From: Nocardioides alkalitolerans DSM 16699
GTDB taxonomy: Bacteria > Actinomycetota > Actinomycetes > Propionibacteriales > Nocardioidaceae
DNA length: 64,000 bases
NCBI RefSeq assembly: GCF_000426525.1
Contig: NZ_KE384533.1
Coordinates: 124,001-188,000 of the forward strand
Direction: 5' to 3'
Part shown: one piece after another, positions 24,151-31,848 of the stretch
Layout: each line of letters starts with the position of its first letter
How positions within the stretch are numbered: the first letter of the stretch is position 1
Notes under the pieces: model-generated
Told to the model about the DNA's origin: nothing
What the model saw: only the letters and a program-made list of their open reading frames with translations
Databases searched by the model: none
Made by a program: the position numbers and the translations under genes

Positions 24151-24226
24151 GGGCCCTTAGCTCAATTGGCAGAGCGTCGGACTTTTAATCCGCTGGTTGT
24201 GGGTTCGAGTCCCACAGGGCCTACCA
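24151..24226 (+). tRNA. tRNA-Lys (anticodon TTT)
   Basis: Complete cloverleaf. The acceptor is GGGCCCT with AGGGCCT (first pair G-U), with D-arm TAGCTCAATTGGCAGAGC. The anticodon loop CTTTTAA reads TTT, and the T-arm GTGGGTTCGAGTCCCAC follows. The discriminator A and an encoded CCA end the gene at 24226. A tyrosine integrase begins its 3' end only 79 bp away, so this tRNA is the probable chromosomal attachment site and its 3' end is restored by the integrated element. Confidence 0.96.
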
Positions 24227-24240
24227 GGACTGACCTGGCG
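24195..24240 (+). other. Probable prophage attL core at the tRNA-Lys 3' end
   Basis: Inferred from the integrase placed directly behind the tRNA gene and from the phage content of the DNA that follows. Integrases of this type recombine within the T-arm and 3' end of tRNAs. The second copy (attR) should lie to the right of the window, since no further match to the tRNA 3' half is seen here. The exact core cannot be fixed. Confidence 0.5.
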
Positions 24241-24247
24241 ATACGGG

Positions 24248-24279
24248 CCACGGGCGCCCCCTATCGGAGGCGCCCGTGG
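24248..24279. terminator. Hairpin between tRNA-Lys and integrase
   Basis: A perfect 11-bp stem (ccacgggcgcc with ggcgcccgtgg) with a short loop. It lies between the tRNA 3' end and the convergent integrase stop. It can terminate one or both transcripts and insulate host from phage transcription. No clear T-run follows. Confidence 0.65.
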
Positions 24280-24304
24280 GGCAAACGTGGGGCAGGACCC
24301 TCGA

Positions 24305-25453
24305 CTAGGCCCCCCCGACGACGCCGAGCGCGGCCGCCTCGGGCCTCTTCTTCGGCTTGGCCGGGATGACCGGTGCTCCGAGCGCCCCGAGCACGTCGTC
24401 GCGGTTCGTGTTCTCGAGGTGCGCGTAGCGCTGGGTGGTGGCCGAGGAGACGTGCCCGAGCAGCTGCCCGACCTTCGCGAGCGAGTAGCCGGCCTGCAGC
24501 AGCCACGACGCGTACGTGTGCCGGAGGTCGTGGATCCGGGTGTGCCCGATCTCGGACGCGACGACCGCGCTCTTCCAGACGTCCGACCAGTTCGAGTTGC
24601 GGAGCACACCGCCGCGCGGGCTCGTCACCAGGAGCGGACCACGGCACGTCTGGCCGTGCTCGTGCGGCACCCCGCAGGGGCCGCGGTCGTGCTCGAGCGC
24701 GCTGAGCCGCGTCACCAGGTCGTCGGTGAGCGGCACCTCCCGCCGGCGCTTGCCCTTGGGGTAGGCCTTGATCAACCCGTTCTTCTCGTCGTACGCCTCG
24801 ATGACGCTGAACATGCCGCGGTCGAGGTCGGTGCGGTGGACGTGGAGGCCAGCGAGCTCGCCCCACCGCAGGCCGGTGTAGACCAGGAGGTCGGCCACGA
24901 GCTGGTCGTCGGTGGTCGGCAGGTTGCCGAGGACGAGGGAGTACTCCGTCCGGCTGAGGAACCGCTCGGCGCCCTGGCTGGGCACGGAGAGCCGCATACG
25001 GGCGGTGGGGTTGACGTCGATGATCTCGGCGTCGATCGCCGCGGTGAGCGAGGCGGACATCAGCGCGACGATCCGCTCGATGGTCGCCGGCGTGAGCCCG
25101 GAGCGCCGGAGCTCCGCGACCCACAGCTTGATCGCGTGACGGTTGATCGCGCCCACGGGTACGTCGCGCCACTTCGGCTTGAGGTAGAGGTCGAGGCGGC
25201 TGGCGTCGACCTTGCGCGTGGAGGCCGCGACGTCGCGTACCTCCCACCAGGTGTCGCACCACTCCCCCCACGTCTGTCGGTGCGCGTCGGGGTTCGAGAT
25301 CAGCCGGCGGCGGACCTTCTCCTCTTCCTTCGCGGCCGCGGCCCGTGCCCGGGCGGCGTGGGAGAAGGTGCCGTCGGCGCTGCGCTGCTTGCCGGCGTTG
25401 TCGCGGTAGAGGCCTCGGTACCGGCCGCTGGCCAGCCGCTCACTCCACGCCAT
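24305..25453 (-). CDS. int: Tyrosine-recombinase integrase
   Basis: 382 residues. An N-terminal AP2-like arm-binding part (about 10-60, SGRYRGLYRDNAGKQRSADG) is followed by the SAM-like core-binding domain (about 62-150) and the catalytic domain (about 165-360). Catalytic residues are visible: Arg196 in TGLRWGE, a Lys near 233-235, His308 and Arg311 in HDLRH, His334 in LLGH, and the Tyr343 nucleophile in RYAHL. It catalyses site-specific integration and excision, here at tRNA-Lys. The 5' end overlaps the metallopeptidase gene by 14 bp. Confidence 0.96.
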   Translation of the reverse strand: MAWSERLASGRYRGLYRDNAGKQRSADGTFSHAARARAAAAKEEEKVRRRLISNPDAHRQTWGEWCDTWWEVRDVAASTRKVDASRLDLYLKPKWRDVPVGAINRHAIKLWVAELRRSGLTPATIERIVALMSASLTAAIDAEIIDVNPTARMRLSVPSQGAERFLSRTEYSLVLGNLPTTDDQLVADLLVYTGLRWGELAGLHVHRTDLDRGMFSVIEAYDEKNGLIKAYPKGKRRREVPLTDDLVTRLSALEHDRGPCGVPHEHGQTCRGPLLVTSPRGGVLRNSNWSDVWKSAVVASEIGHTRIHDLRHTYASWLLQAGYSLAKVGQLLGHVSSATTQRYAHLENTNRDDVLGALGAPVIPAKPKKRPEAAALGVVGGA

Positions 25454-25916
25454 CGTGGTCCTCCCGAGCCTGTGCGAAGCGGTTCGTGAGCCACGCCCGC
25501 TCCATCGGGCTCATGTGGCGCAGGCGGTAGCGGAGCACGTAGACGTCGACGCCGAGCTCCTCGGCGGCCTCCTCGTCCGTGTAGGCCCAGAGCAGCGCCT
25601 CGAGCACGTCGCGGATCTCGGGGATCATCAGGAACGCCGTCTCGCGGCGGACCTTCTCTTCGTCCTTCGCGCGGAGCCCGAGCGGTTGAGGGCCGCGCTC
25701 GATGTGCAGCACCTCGTGCTGGACGGTGCAGCGCCGCTCCTCCCACGACATTCCGCGACGCAGGCTGATGGTCTGGTCGCGGTGGTTGGTGAGCCCCATC
25801 GGCCCGTCGTCGTGCCACAGCAGCCGGACGTGGACCAGGCGCCTGAGGTGGCGCCATGGATTGACCCTGAAACCGACCCCCGTCATGCGGTGGACGGTAG
25901 CGACGGCCGCCGACAT
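25440..25916 (-). CDS. ImmA/IrrE-like metallopeptidase of the lysogeny module
   Basis: 158 residues. The zinc motif is HEVLH (67-71) in CTVQHEVLH, and a downstream RRETAFLMIP matches the ImmA pattern E..xNxFAaxLLMP with the third metal ligand. ImmA enzymes cleave the phage repressor after DNA damage to induce the prophage, as shown for ICEBs1. Its position between the integrase and the repressor supports the same role. The ATG overlaps the repressor stop (ATGA). A later start (Met11) is possible. Confidence 0.8.
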   Translation of the reverse strand: MSAAVATVHRMTGVGFRVNPWRHLRRLVHVRLLWHDDGPMGLTNHRDQTISLRRGMSWEERRCTVQHEVLHIERGPQPLGLRAKDEEKVRRETAFLMIPEIRDVLEALLWAYTDEEAAEELGVDVYVLRYRLRHMSPMERAWLTNRFAQAREDHDGVE

Positions 25917-26296
25917 CAGTCGTCGTCGCCGAGCCGCTTCGGCTCGGTGTCCTCGCTGCGGGCGGCCATGTCCGCGTCGTCGAACGACGAGAAGTCGGGA
26001 CGGGCCGGACGGGCTGTCGGGCCGTAGGTGGCCGGCTCGCGGTCGCGACGTACGACGGCGCGGACCATCAGCTCGCCCGGATCGAGCCCCAGGGCCTCGG
26101 TGACAGCCTCAACCACGGCGGTCGTCATGCCGCGTTCGGCCTTGAGGTAGCGGCGGAGCGTGAGGCGCTCGATACCGGACTCGTCGGAGAGCCACGTCTG
26201 CGTCTTGTCCTGCGCGCCGAGCTCGCTGCGGATCTCCGCCGCGAGCGCGCCGTTCAGTCCGCGCCGGTGGTCCTTCTCGATGGGGCTCATGGCCAT
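25916..26296 (-). CDS. HTH phage repressor
   Basis: 126 residues from the ATG at 26296; another ATG lies 6 nt downstream. Residues about 12-60 form a lambda-repressor-like helix-turn-helix (AEIRSELGAQDKTQTWLSDE, then IERLTLRRYLKAERGMTTAV). The C-terminal tail is acidic and probably flexible. No peptidase domain is present, so induction probably goes through the adjacent ImmA-like protein. It is divergent from the Cro-like gene across a 97-bp operator region. No Shine-Dalgarno sequence is seen, so a leaderless mRNA is possible. Confidence 0.8.
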   Translation of the reverse strand: MAMSPIEKDHRRGLNGALAAEIRSELGAQDKTQTWLSDESGIERLTLRRYLKAERGMTTAVVEAVTEALGLDPGELMVRAVVRRDREPATYGPTARPARPDFSSFDDADMAARSEDTEPKRLGDDD

Positions 26297-26401
26297 CACT
26301 CTAGTGCCTAAAGCGGTCACAGTCTGTAGCCATTTGGATAAATCTGTTCCCGAACGGTTGTCTGAAATGCCACTCGTGTGCTTCTGTTGCCACATGGCAA
26401 C
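26297..26401. promoter_or_regulatory. Lysis-lysogeny control region with palindromic operators
   Basis: This lies between the divergent repressor and Cro-like genes. A perfect 16-bp palindrome, GTTGCCACATGGCAAC (26386-26401), overlaps the ATG of the rightward gene. A degenerate copy, GTAGCCATTTGGATAA (26326-26341), has its centre exactly 60 bp away. The pair looks like operators for the repressor and Cro-like protein, and repressor bound at 26386 would block rightward early transcription or translation. No clear -10/-35 pair can be fixed. Confidence 0.65.
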
Positions 26402-26633
26402 GAACTACACCCAGATGGTCACGACCTCCGTCGTGACCCTGATGCGCGACCGTGGCCTCAACCTCACGTCCCTGGCGACGCGCAGTGGAGTTCCGCGCCG
26501 CGCGATCGAGAGCGCCGTGCAGAGCGGCAAGCCCTGGCGGACCAACCACCTCGAGGCTATCGCGGTCGCCCTCGACGCCGACCTGGCCGCGATCGTCTCC
26601 CCCGGGATGCTCCGGGCCGGTGATGCCGCGTGA
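26394..26633 (+). CDS. Cro-like HTH protein, first early gene
   Basis: 79 residues from the ATG at 26394, which sits inside the palindrome. An XRE-type helix-turn-helix is visible: MVTTSVVTLMRDRGLNLTSL, ATRSGVPRRAIESAV and a last helix TNHLEAIAVALDADLAAI. It starts the early operon and is divergent from the repressor, so it is probably the Cro counterpart that shuts off lysogenic genes. The start has no Shine-Dalgarno sequence and may be leaderless. Confidence 0.75.
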   Translation: MATNYTQMVTTSVVTLMRDRGLNLTSLATRSGVPRRAIESAVQSGKPWRTNHLEAIAVALDADLAAIVSPGMLRAGDAA

Positions 26634-26875
26634 CCACCACGAACCGTCAGCTCTGGCTCTCGGTCACCCAGGCTGCCGAGGTCGCCCAGCGCCACCCCGT
26701 CACGGTGCGCAAGGCCCTGGCCGAGGAGAAGCTCCACGGCCACCAGCGCGCCGCCGGCGCCAGCTGGCGCATCCACGCGGACTGCCTCGAGGCATGGCTC
26801 CGCAACGAGCCCTGCCCCTGCGCGGCCGCACCGACGGGCGTCACCCAGCTACACGGCGCGAAGGCGGCGTCATGA
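26630..26875 (+). CDS. Excisionase-like small HTH protein
   Basis: 81 residues with a GTGA overlap to the previous stop. It has a MerR/excisionase-type winged helix: LSVTQAAEVAQRHPVTVRKA, then a wing and WRIHADCLEAWL. This matches the common HTH_17 excisionase domain. It likely binds DNA near attachment sites or acts as a small regulator in early expression. The Cys-Pro-Cys near the end has no known role. Confidence 0.72.
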   Translation: MTTTNRQLWLSVTQAAEVAQRHPVTVRKALAEEKLHGHQRAAGASWRIHADCLEAWLRNEPCPCAAAPTGVTQLHGAKAAS

Positions 26876-27081
26876 GCACCGCTGCCGCAACCGCGGGCCG
26901 GCCGGTGCCGCCGGGCTTCGTCGCTCTCGACGACGAGCAGGCCGTCCACCCGGCCGAGGTGCGGGTGATCGTCGCGGACCGGACCGGCACCCGCGTCTAC
27001 CTCCGCGGTGCTGGCCGCCCCTACCTCGACGTCGCGAAGCCGATCCACGAGGTCATGCGCCTGCTCGCCCACCTCCCCTGA
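26872..27081 (+). CDS. Small early phage protein (unknown)
   Basis: 69 residues, ATGA overlap with the previous gene. The middle holds a beta-strand-rich stretch (AEVRVIVADRTGTRVYLRGA) and no catalytic motif. Followed by 66 bp before the ParB-domain gene. No function is assigned. Confidence 0.6.
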   Translation: MSTAAATAGRPVPPGFVALDDEQAVHPAEVRVIVADRTGTRVYLRGAGRPYLDVAKPIHEVMRLLAHLP

Positions 27082-27147
27082 ACCTGCACCACCCCAGCAC
27101 GACGGCAGCCCCAGCCGACCACGCCTCCACTCCGAAAGGCCCCACCC

Positions 27148-28587
27148 ATGACCACAACCGTCCGGACGATCCCGCTGCGGGAGTTGTCCGCCCACCCGAA
27201 GAACCCTCGCCACCAGGCCGTCGCGGACGACGAGCTCGTGGTGTCGATCAAGCAGCACGGCCTCGTGCAGCCCCTCGTCGTTGCGCCCGCGGCCGACGGC
27301 GCCGACGGCTTCGTGATCATCGCCGGACACCGCCGCCACGCGGCCGCGAAGAAGGCCCGCCTGAAGGACCTGCCCTGCATCGTCCGCGAGGACCTCGACA
27401 CCGACGCCACCCAGGTGATGGCGATGTACCTCGAGAACTCCTCGCGGGTCGACCTCACCCCGATCGAGGAGGCCGAGACCTACCAGGCCCTCATCGACCT
27501 CGGGCTGAAGCAGAAGGACATCGCGCAGAAGACCGGTCGCGCCGCCAAGACCGTGTCCACGCGGCTGCGGCTCCTCCGGCTGCAGAAGAGCACCCAGAAG
27601 AAGGTCCACGAGGGCCAGGTCACGATCGAGGACTCTCTCGCGCTGGTCGAGTTCGCCGACGACCCCGAGGCCACGGCCAAGCTCGAGAAGGCCGCGGGCA
27701 CCTACAACTTCCAGTACGAGCTGGCGCGCGCCCGCCAGGCCCGCGAGGTCGCCGCCCAGATCGCGACCGACGTCGCCGCGCTCGAGCAGGAGGGCGTGCC
27801 GAACGTCGGTGACCTCCCGACCGACTTCAACGCGTACGGCAGTTTCGTTCGAGAGGCTGGCCTCACCGCGATCTCCCGCGACGCGGTGGCCGACCACGCC
27901 GGCCACGTGAAGTACGGGGTGCGCGGGCCGGGCTACCTGGGCGACGTCGCCCGCCTGATCATCTACTGCGCCGACCAGTCGGCACACGTCGCGGCGGACC
28001 AGGACCCGGCAGCGATCGCGGCCGAGGCGGCGCGTCGCGAGAGCGAGGAAGAGGCGGCTGCCGCGGACCGCGCGCACGCCGAGATGAAGACCGCCGCCCG
28101 CAAGGTGCGCCTCGACACCGCAACCGAGACCGCCACAGCCCACGTCGCCAAGGGCGGGCCCGCGGTCATCGAGTTCATCCGCGCCGCGCTGCCGTCCCTC
28201 ATCGAGCTGTACGTCGAGCGGTACGGCCACGAGACGTACGTGCAGCGTCTCGACCTGCCGGGCGAGACGTGGGACATGTGGTCCGGCCCGGGCCTGCAGT
28301 CGTGGCGGGACCACTTCGCCGACCTCCGGGAGGCCTCCCCGGCCCGCGTCGCGCGCATCTTCACCGAGGTCCTCGCCCTGGCCCCCGACGGCGAGCTCGA
28401 CGCCGAGGGCTACTCGGGTGCCGAGCCGGACCTCACCCACATGCTCCTGGCGCCCTGGCTGGACTACCTCGAGTCCGTTGGCCACGAGTGGCACGAGGTC
28501 GAGGTCCCCTACATCGACGCCGTACGCCGCGCCGATGAGGCAGAGACCGAGGGCGACGAGGCCGACGCCGAGGCGGTGCCGGCATGA
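27148..28587 (+). CDS. ParB-domain DNA-binding / nuclease-like protein
   Basis: 479 residues with RBS gaaagg. The N-terminal ParB/Srx domain (about 5-95) has ELSAHPKNPRHQ and FVIIAGHRRHAAAKKA, the motif that binds CTP in ParB or nucleotide in related enzymes. A KorB/ParB-like helix-turn-helix follows (KQKDIAQKTGRAAKTVSTRL, about 117-136). The rest has long helical segments, including a charged coiled-coil-type part (about 290-330), and an uncharacterised C-terminal domain. It may segregate or compact phage DNA, act as a regulator, or carry nuclease activity. It sits upstream of a clamp homologue, which suggests a role near replication. Confidence 0.85.
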   Translation: MTTTVRTIPLRELSAHPKNPRHQAVADDELVVSIKQHGLVQPLVVAPAADGADGFVIIAGHRRHAAAKKARLKDLPCIVREDLDTDATQVMAMYLENSSRVDLTPIEEAETYQALIDLGLKQKDIAQKTGRAAKTVSTRLRLLRLQKSTQKKVHEGQVTIEDSLALVEFADDPEATAKLEKAAGTYNFQYELARARQAREVAAQIATDVAALEQEGVPNVGDLPTDFNAYGSFVREAGLTAISRDAVADHAGHVKYGVRGPGYLGDVARLIIYCADQSAHVAADQDPAAIAAEAARRESEEEAAAADRAHAEMKTAARKVRLDTATETATAHVAKGGPAVIEFIRAALPSLIELYVERYGHETYVQRLDLPGETWDMWSGPGLQSWRDHFADLREASPARVARIFTEVLALAPDGELDAEGYSGAEPDLTHMLLAPWLDYLESVGHEWHEVEVPYIDAVRRADEAETEGDEADAEAVPA

Positions 28588-29135
28588 GCGACCCGACCAC
28601 CACCCTGCTGGACCCGCGCGTCCTGTTCACCAACCCGCCCTGCGTCTGCTGCGCGTGCTGCGAGGACTACTGCCCCGACTACGAGACGCACGGCGCCGAG
28701 CCCAACTGGGCCGGGCCCCTCTTCCGCGTCAACATCGAGGGCGTCGAGTACGTCGGACCGAACTGGCTCCTGATCCGTGTCGACGCCCTGCAGCAGGAGC
28801 GCATCGACATCGACGTGCTGCCCATCGAGCCCACCTACCTGGTGGGGACGATCGCCGCGCCCACCAAGCGACCCGATGACCCGACACAGCCGCTCACCGT
28901 CCGGGCCCTCGACGTCCTGGACCGAGCGGGTGTCGTAGCTGCCGGTGGCGGCGACGCCGCGCACCTCTACGTCGACGAACGCCACGTCGGGTGGGTCAGG
29001 CCCGCCAAGACTGGCCACGGCACCCCAGCCGTGGACCTCCCGATCGCCCGGGTCCTGGCCCGTGAGATCGGCATCGACCTCCGCAAGGCAGCCGCCGCGC
29101 TCGCCTTCATCCGCAAGGTGGAGGGACCGGCATGA
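28584..29135 (+). CDS. Early protein with N-terminal cysteine cluster
   Basis: 183 residues with ATGA overlap at the start. Residues 19-30 contain PPCVCCACCEDYCPDYE: six Cys in twelve residues, enough to bind zinc or an iron-sulphur cluster. The rest is an ordinary mixed fold with an AHLYVDERHVGWVRP segment. I do not recognise the family. Position between the ParB protein and the clamp homologue suggests an early DNA-metabolism role, but nothing shows it directly. Confidence 0.65.
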   Translation: MSDPTTTLLDPRVLFTNPPCVCCACCEDYCPDYETHGAEPNWAGPLFRVNIEGVEYVGPNWLLIRVDALQQERIDIDVLPIEPTYLVGTIAAPTKRPDDPTQPLTVRALDVLDRAGVVAAGGGDAAHLYVDERHVGWVRPAKTGHGTPAVDLPIARVLAREIGIDLRKAAAALAFIRKVEGPA

Positions 29136-29431
29136 GCGACCCGTCCAAGACCAGCGACGAGACCCGCGTCGTCGAGGTCCACTTCTCCGCCGCCGCTGGC
29201 CGCGACGTCATGAACATGCTCGTCGAGGTGTGGCTGTGCGCTTTCAGCAACGGCGCCGCGTGGGGCCTCACCCGCCCCGGTCCGGTGGCCGGGCCGGCCG
29301 CCTACGACATCGCCGTGACCGTGCGCGACGAGATGCGCGGCGACCGCCTGCGGGTCGAGGAGATCCACCAGGACATCGCCCGCCACCTCCGCGACCTCGA
29401 CATCACCGAGCCCCCTGGGAGCCCCTCGTGA
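29132..29431 (+). CDS. Small early phage protein (unknown)
   Basis: 99 residues with an ATGA overlap to the previous gene and a GTGA overlap into the next. No motif is recognised. Contains VEVHFSAAAGRDVMNMLVEV and a late amphipathic helix with acidic residues. Tight coupling suggests co-expression with the clamp homologue. Confidence 0.6.
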   Translation: MSDPSKTSDETRVVEVHFSAAAGRDVMNMLVEVWLCAFSNGAAWGLTRPGPVAGPAAYDIAVTVRDEMRGDRLRVEEIHQDIARHLRDLDITEPPGSPS

Positions 29432-30567
29432 AGGCCACGATCGCCTCGCCCGCCCTGTTCGACGACGCCCTGACATGGGCAGTCCTCGCCTACCCCGACG
29501 AGGAGCACGCCGCTCCTGTGAGCGTCATCGCGGACGCCGACTCCGGGGAGGTCCGGATCACCGGACTCGACGCCGCCCATGCCCACACAGCGTCTGTGCC
29601 TGCCGACGTCCTGGCCAGCGGCCAGGCGTGGATCGACGGAACCGCCGCGCAGCGCCTGTTCAAGAACGTCGGCGCCGGCACTGTGTGGCTGCAGGTCACC
29701 GACGGCGTCGTGCCGACCCTGAGCGTCCGCACCCCGAACGTGCGCGGCGAGCTCTCGACCGAGATCGCGCCCGGGCACACCGACTACCCCGGCCCCGACG
29801 TCGAGTGGGTCACCCACGGCCAGATCCAGGGCGACCTCTTCGCGACCACCGCCACCGCTGCGGCGAGGTTCGCTGAGCTCGACAGCCTCTTCGCCGTGTA
29901 CGGCGGTGTCCGTCTCACCTCACAGGGCAGCACGCTGATCGCCACGGCGGGGTCGAAGCACACGATGGCCACGTTCAACGCGGGCTACGAACCCGCCGGC
30001 GTCGACGCTCTGGACGTCGTGGTCCCGGCGGTCGAGCTCGGCCGCGCCGCCCGCGGCATGCTGTTCACCGGCTTCCCCGTCACGATCGCCACGGCGCCCG
30101 GGCGACGCGCGCCGTGGGTCCGGCTCACCACCCCCGGCCGGGTCGCTCACATCCGGACCATCGACCAGCGCTGGCCGCTGACTCCCGCCCCTGCGGCACC
30201 GGTGGCCACGGCCGAGATCCCGACCCTCGACCTGCTCCACGCCGTGGGCCGCCTCGAGAGCCGAGACCCCGACCAGGCCATCGACCTCCACCTCGGGGAG
30301 CACTCCCTGGTCCTCGCCGCGACGAGCCGCTCAGGCGCCGCCCGGGTCGAGATGCCCTGGCCGCGCCGTGGTGCCGCGGTCGGTGGGGTCCGGGTCGGTT
30401 CGCGACTCCTGCGCCACGCCCTGGCCAACGTGCTCGGCGTCATCGACCTACTCGACGTCAGCGTGTCAGGCCCGCACGCCCCGCTCGTCATCACGGCTGC
30501 GGGCGACGACACCTCCCTGGTGCAGATCCAGTCGATCCGCCCGGCCGGGAGCGTGCGCGGTGTCTGA
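29428..30567 (+). CDS. Sliding-clamp (DNA polymerase III beta) homologue
   Basis: 379 residues, GTGA overlap. The layout fits three clamp-type domains: a first domain beginning MKATIASPALFDDALTWAVL, a middle part with TLSVRTPNVRGELSTEIAPG, and a last domain ending in SLVQIQSIRP, which corresponds to the final strand of beta clamps. Sequence identity to host DnaN looks low, so this is a phage-type clamp. It would hold a polymerase or nuclease on DNA. No phage polymerase is seen in the window, so it may replace or compete with the host clamp. Confidence 0.68.
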   Translation: MKATIASPALFDDALTWAVLAYPDEEHAAPVSVIADADSGEVRITGLDAAHAHTASVPADVLASGQAWIDGTAAQRLFKNVGAGTVWLQVTDGVVPTLSVRTPNVRGELSTEIAPGHTDYPGPDVEWVTHGQIQGDLFATTATAAARFAELDSLFAVYGGVRLTSQGSTLIATAGSKHTMATFNAGYEPAGVDALDVVVPAVELGRAARGMLFTGFPVTIATAPGRRAPWVRLTTPGRVAHIRTIDQRWPLTPAPAAPVATAEIPTLDLLHAVGRLESRDPDQAIDLHLGEHSLVLAATSRSGAARVEMPWPRRGAAVGGVRVGSRLLRHALANVLGVIDLLDVSVSGPHAPLVITAAGDDTSLVQIQSIRPAGSVRGV

Positions 30568-30838
30568 GCCGGCGATCACCTTCCGGGCCATGTGGCCCAT
30601 CCGCGACGAGTCGTGCTCGATCACGGATCTGTGCCGCGAGGCCACCGAGGAGCTGCCCGGGCTGGTGGCGCGAGCCAACGCCAAGCTGCTCAGCCCCGGC
30701 GCCTTCTCGATCAAGCCCGCGTCGAAGGTCCCCGGCTCCGGCAACACGACCCGCTCGGTGCTGCTCTACGAGGCCCCGGCCCAGGCGGCCCCGGTCGCCC
30801 GGCCGTACCACCGGCGTCTGTCGAGGGCGGCGTCATGA
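30560..30838 (+). CDS. Small early phage protein (unknown)
   Basis: 92 residues starting at a GTG inside the end of the clamp gene (8-bp overlap). Central part SITDLCREATEELPGLVARA is helical; the rest is rich in Pro and Ala. No motif recognised. Ends with an ATGA overlap to a small membrane protein. Confidence 0.6.
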   Translation: MSEPAITFRAMWPIRDESCSITDLCREATEELPGLVARANAKLLSPGAFSIKPASKVPGSGNTTRSVLLYEAPAQAAPVARPYHRRLSRAAS

Positions 30839-31020
30839 ACGAGGACAACGAGCTGGTGCTCGTGCTGCTTCCGTACGTCGGGCTGCTCCTGGCGTTCGCG
30901 CTCATCGGCGCCGGCGACTGGCTGTGGCGGCAGATCTCGTTCCGCCTGTTCCGCAACCAGGAGACCGACGCCCAGGACCGCGCCCGGGACCGCGGCCGCG
31001 ATATCGGGAGCGACCGATGA
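30835..31020 (+). CDS. Small single-pass membrane protein
   Basis: 61 residues. One hydrophobic segment (about 7-25, VLVLLPYVGLLLAFALIGAG) is followed by an aromatic stretch and an Arg/Asp-rich tail. It is probably inserted in the inner membrane with a charged cytosolic tail. Such small early membrane proteins often modify host functions or exclude other phages, but there is no direct evidence here. Confidence 0.6.
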   Translation: MNEDNELVLVLLPYVGLLLAFALIGAGDWLWRQISFRLFRNQETDAQDRARDRGRDIGSDR

Positions 31021-31145
31021 AGCGCCGGCGTCTGTTCGACCGGATTGTGTGCCTCCTCACCGGTGGCCACCAGGACCTCAACGTCCCCGGACACGGCCGC
31101 GTGTGCGTGTTCTGCGGCCAGCCGGGCCCGGGGCGGTGGCGCTGA
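31017..31145 (+). CDS. Tiny CxxC protein (unknown)
   Basis: 42 residues, ATGA overlap. The pattern LLTGGHQDLN...VCVFCGQPG gives a Cys, a His and a CxxC, consistent with a minimal zinc knuckle. Small proteins of this layout are frequent in actinobacteriophages. The basic N-terminus (MKRRR) could touch nucleic acid. Confidence 0.55.
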   Translation: MKRRRLFDRIVCLLTGGHQDLNVPGHGRVCVFCGQPGPGRWR

Positions 31146-31612
31146 TGCCTACCTACGCCCAGAACACCGACGTCACCTCGGAGAAGTCGCGCTCGGAGAT
31201 CGAGCGCACCCTGAGCCGGTACGGCGCCCGCCAGTTCATGTACGGGTGGGACGAGGCCCGCGCGATCGTCGGCTTCGCTCTCGACGGCCGCCAGGTCCGG
31301 TTCGTGCTGCCCATGCCCGACCGCAAGGACCGGACGTTCACCCACACCCCTGACCGCGGGCTCGAGCGCACCGCCGCCGCGCAGGAGAAGGCCTACGAGC
31401 AGGCCGTGCGGCAGCGGTGGCGCGCCCTCTCCCTGGTCATCAAGGCCAAGCTCGAGGCCGTCGAGGCGGGCATCGTCACCTTCGACGAGGAGTTCGCGAT
31501 GCACTTCCTCCTCCCGTCGGGCCGCACCGTCGGTGAGCACGTGCTCCCGCAGATCGAGGAGGCCTACGCCTCGGGCACGGTCCCCGCGCTCCTCCCGGGC
31601 GGCGACCGATGA
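31145..31612 (+). CDS. Conserved actinophage early protein
   Basis: 155 residues with a TGATG overlap. I recognise the pattern from actinobacterial phages and integrated elements, where it is conserved but uncharacterised: VGFALDGRQVRFVLP, DRTFTHTPDRGLERT, WRALSLVIKAKLEAVEAGI and a late HFLLPSGRTVGEH with LPGG at the end. No enzyme motif is visible. It probably has a role early in infection since it lies in the early operon. Confidence 0.68.
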   Translation: MPTYAQNTDVTSEKSRSEIERTLSRYGARQFMYGWDEARAIVGFALDGRQVRFVLPMPDRKDRTFTHTPDRGLERTAAAQEKAYEQAVRQRWRALSLVIKAKLEAVEAGIVTFDEEFAMHFLLPSGRTVGEHVLPQIEEAYASGTVPALLPGGDR

Positions 31613-31848
31613 TCCGCGTTGAGTTCTCCGACATCGCTGACGTCGCCCGCCTCATCGACGGGCTGCTCGAGGCGGGCGCCGCGTGCGAGGTCGCCACCCC
31701 GATGGCCGCGAAGGCGTACGTCGACCTCTCCAACCGGGTGGCCGACGCCCTCGATGCGCTGCCCGCCCCGTCGGGGTTCCGTGCCGAGGTCGAGCTCCGT
31801 CGCGCCCAGCGTGCCGGGGCCCGCCCGAAGGTGGTGAAGACCCGGTGA
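31609..31848 (+). CDS. Small early phage protein (unknown)
   Basis: 79 residues, ATGA overlap at the start and GTGA at the end. A helical protein with a basic C-terminus (RRAQRAGARPKVVKTR) that could bind nucleic acid. No family recognised. Confidence 0.58.
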   Translation: MIRVEFSDIADVARLIDGLLEAGAACEVATPMAAKAYVDLSNRVADALDALPAPSGFRAEVELRRAQRAGARPKVVKTR

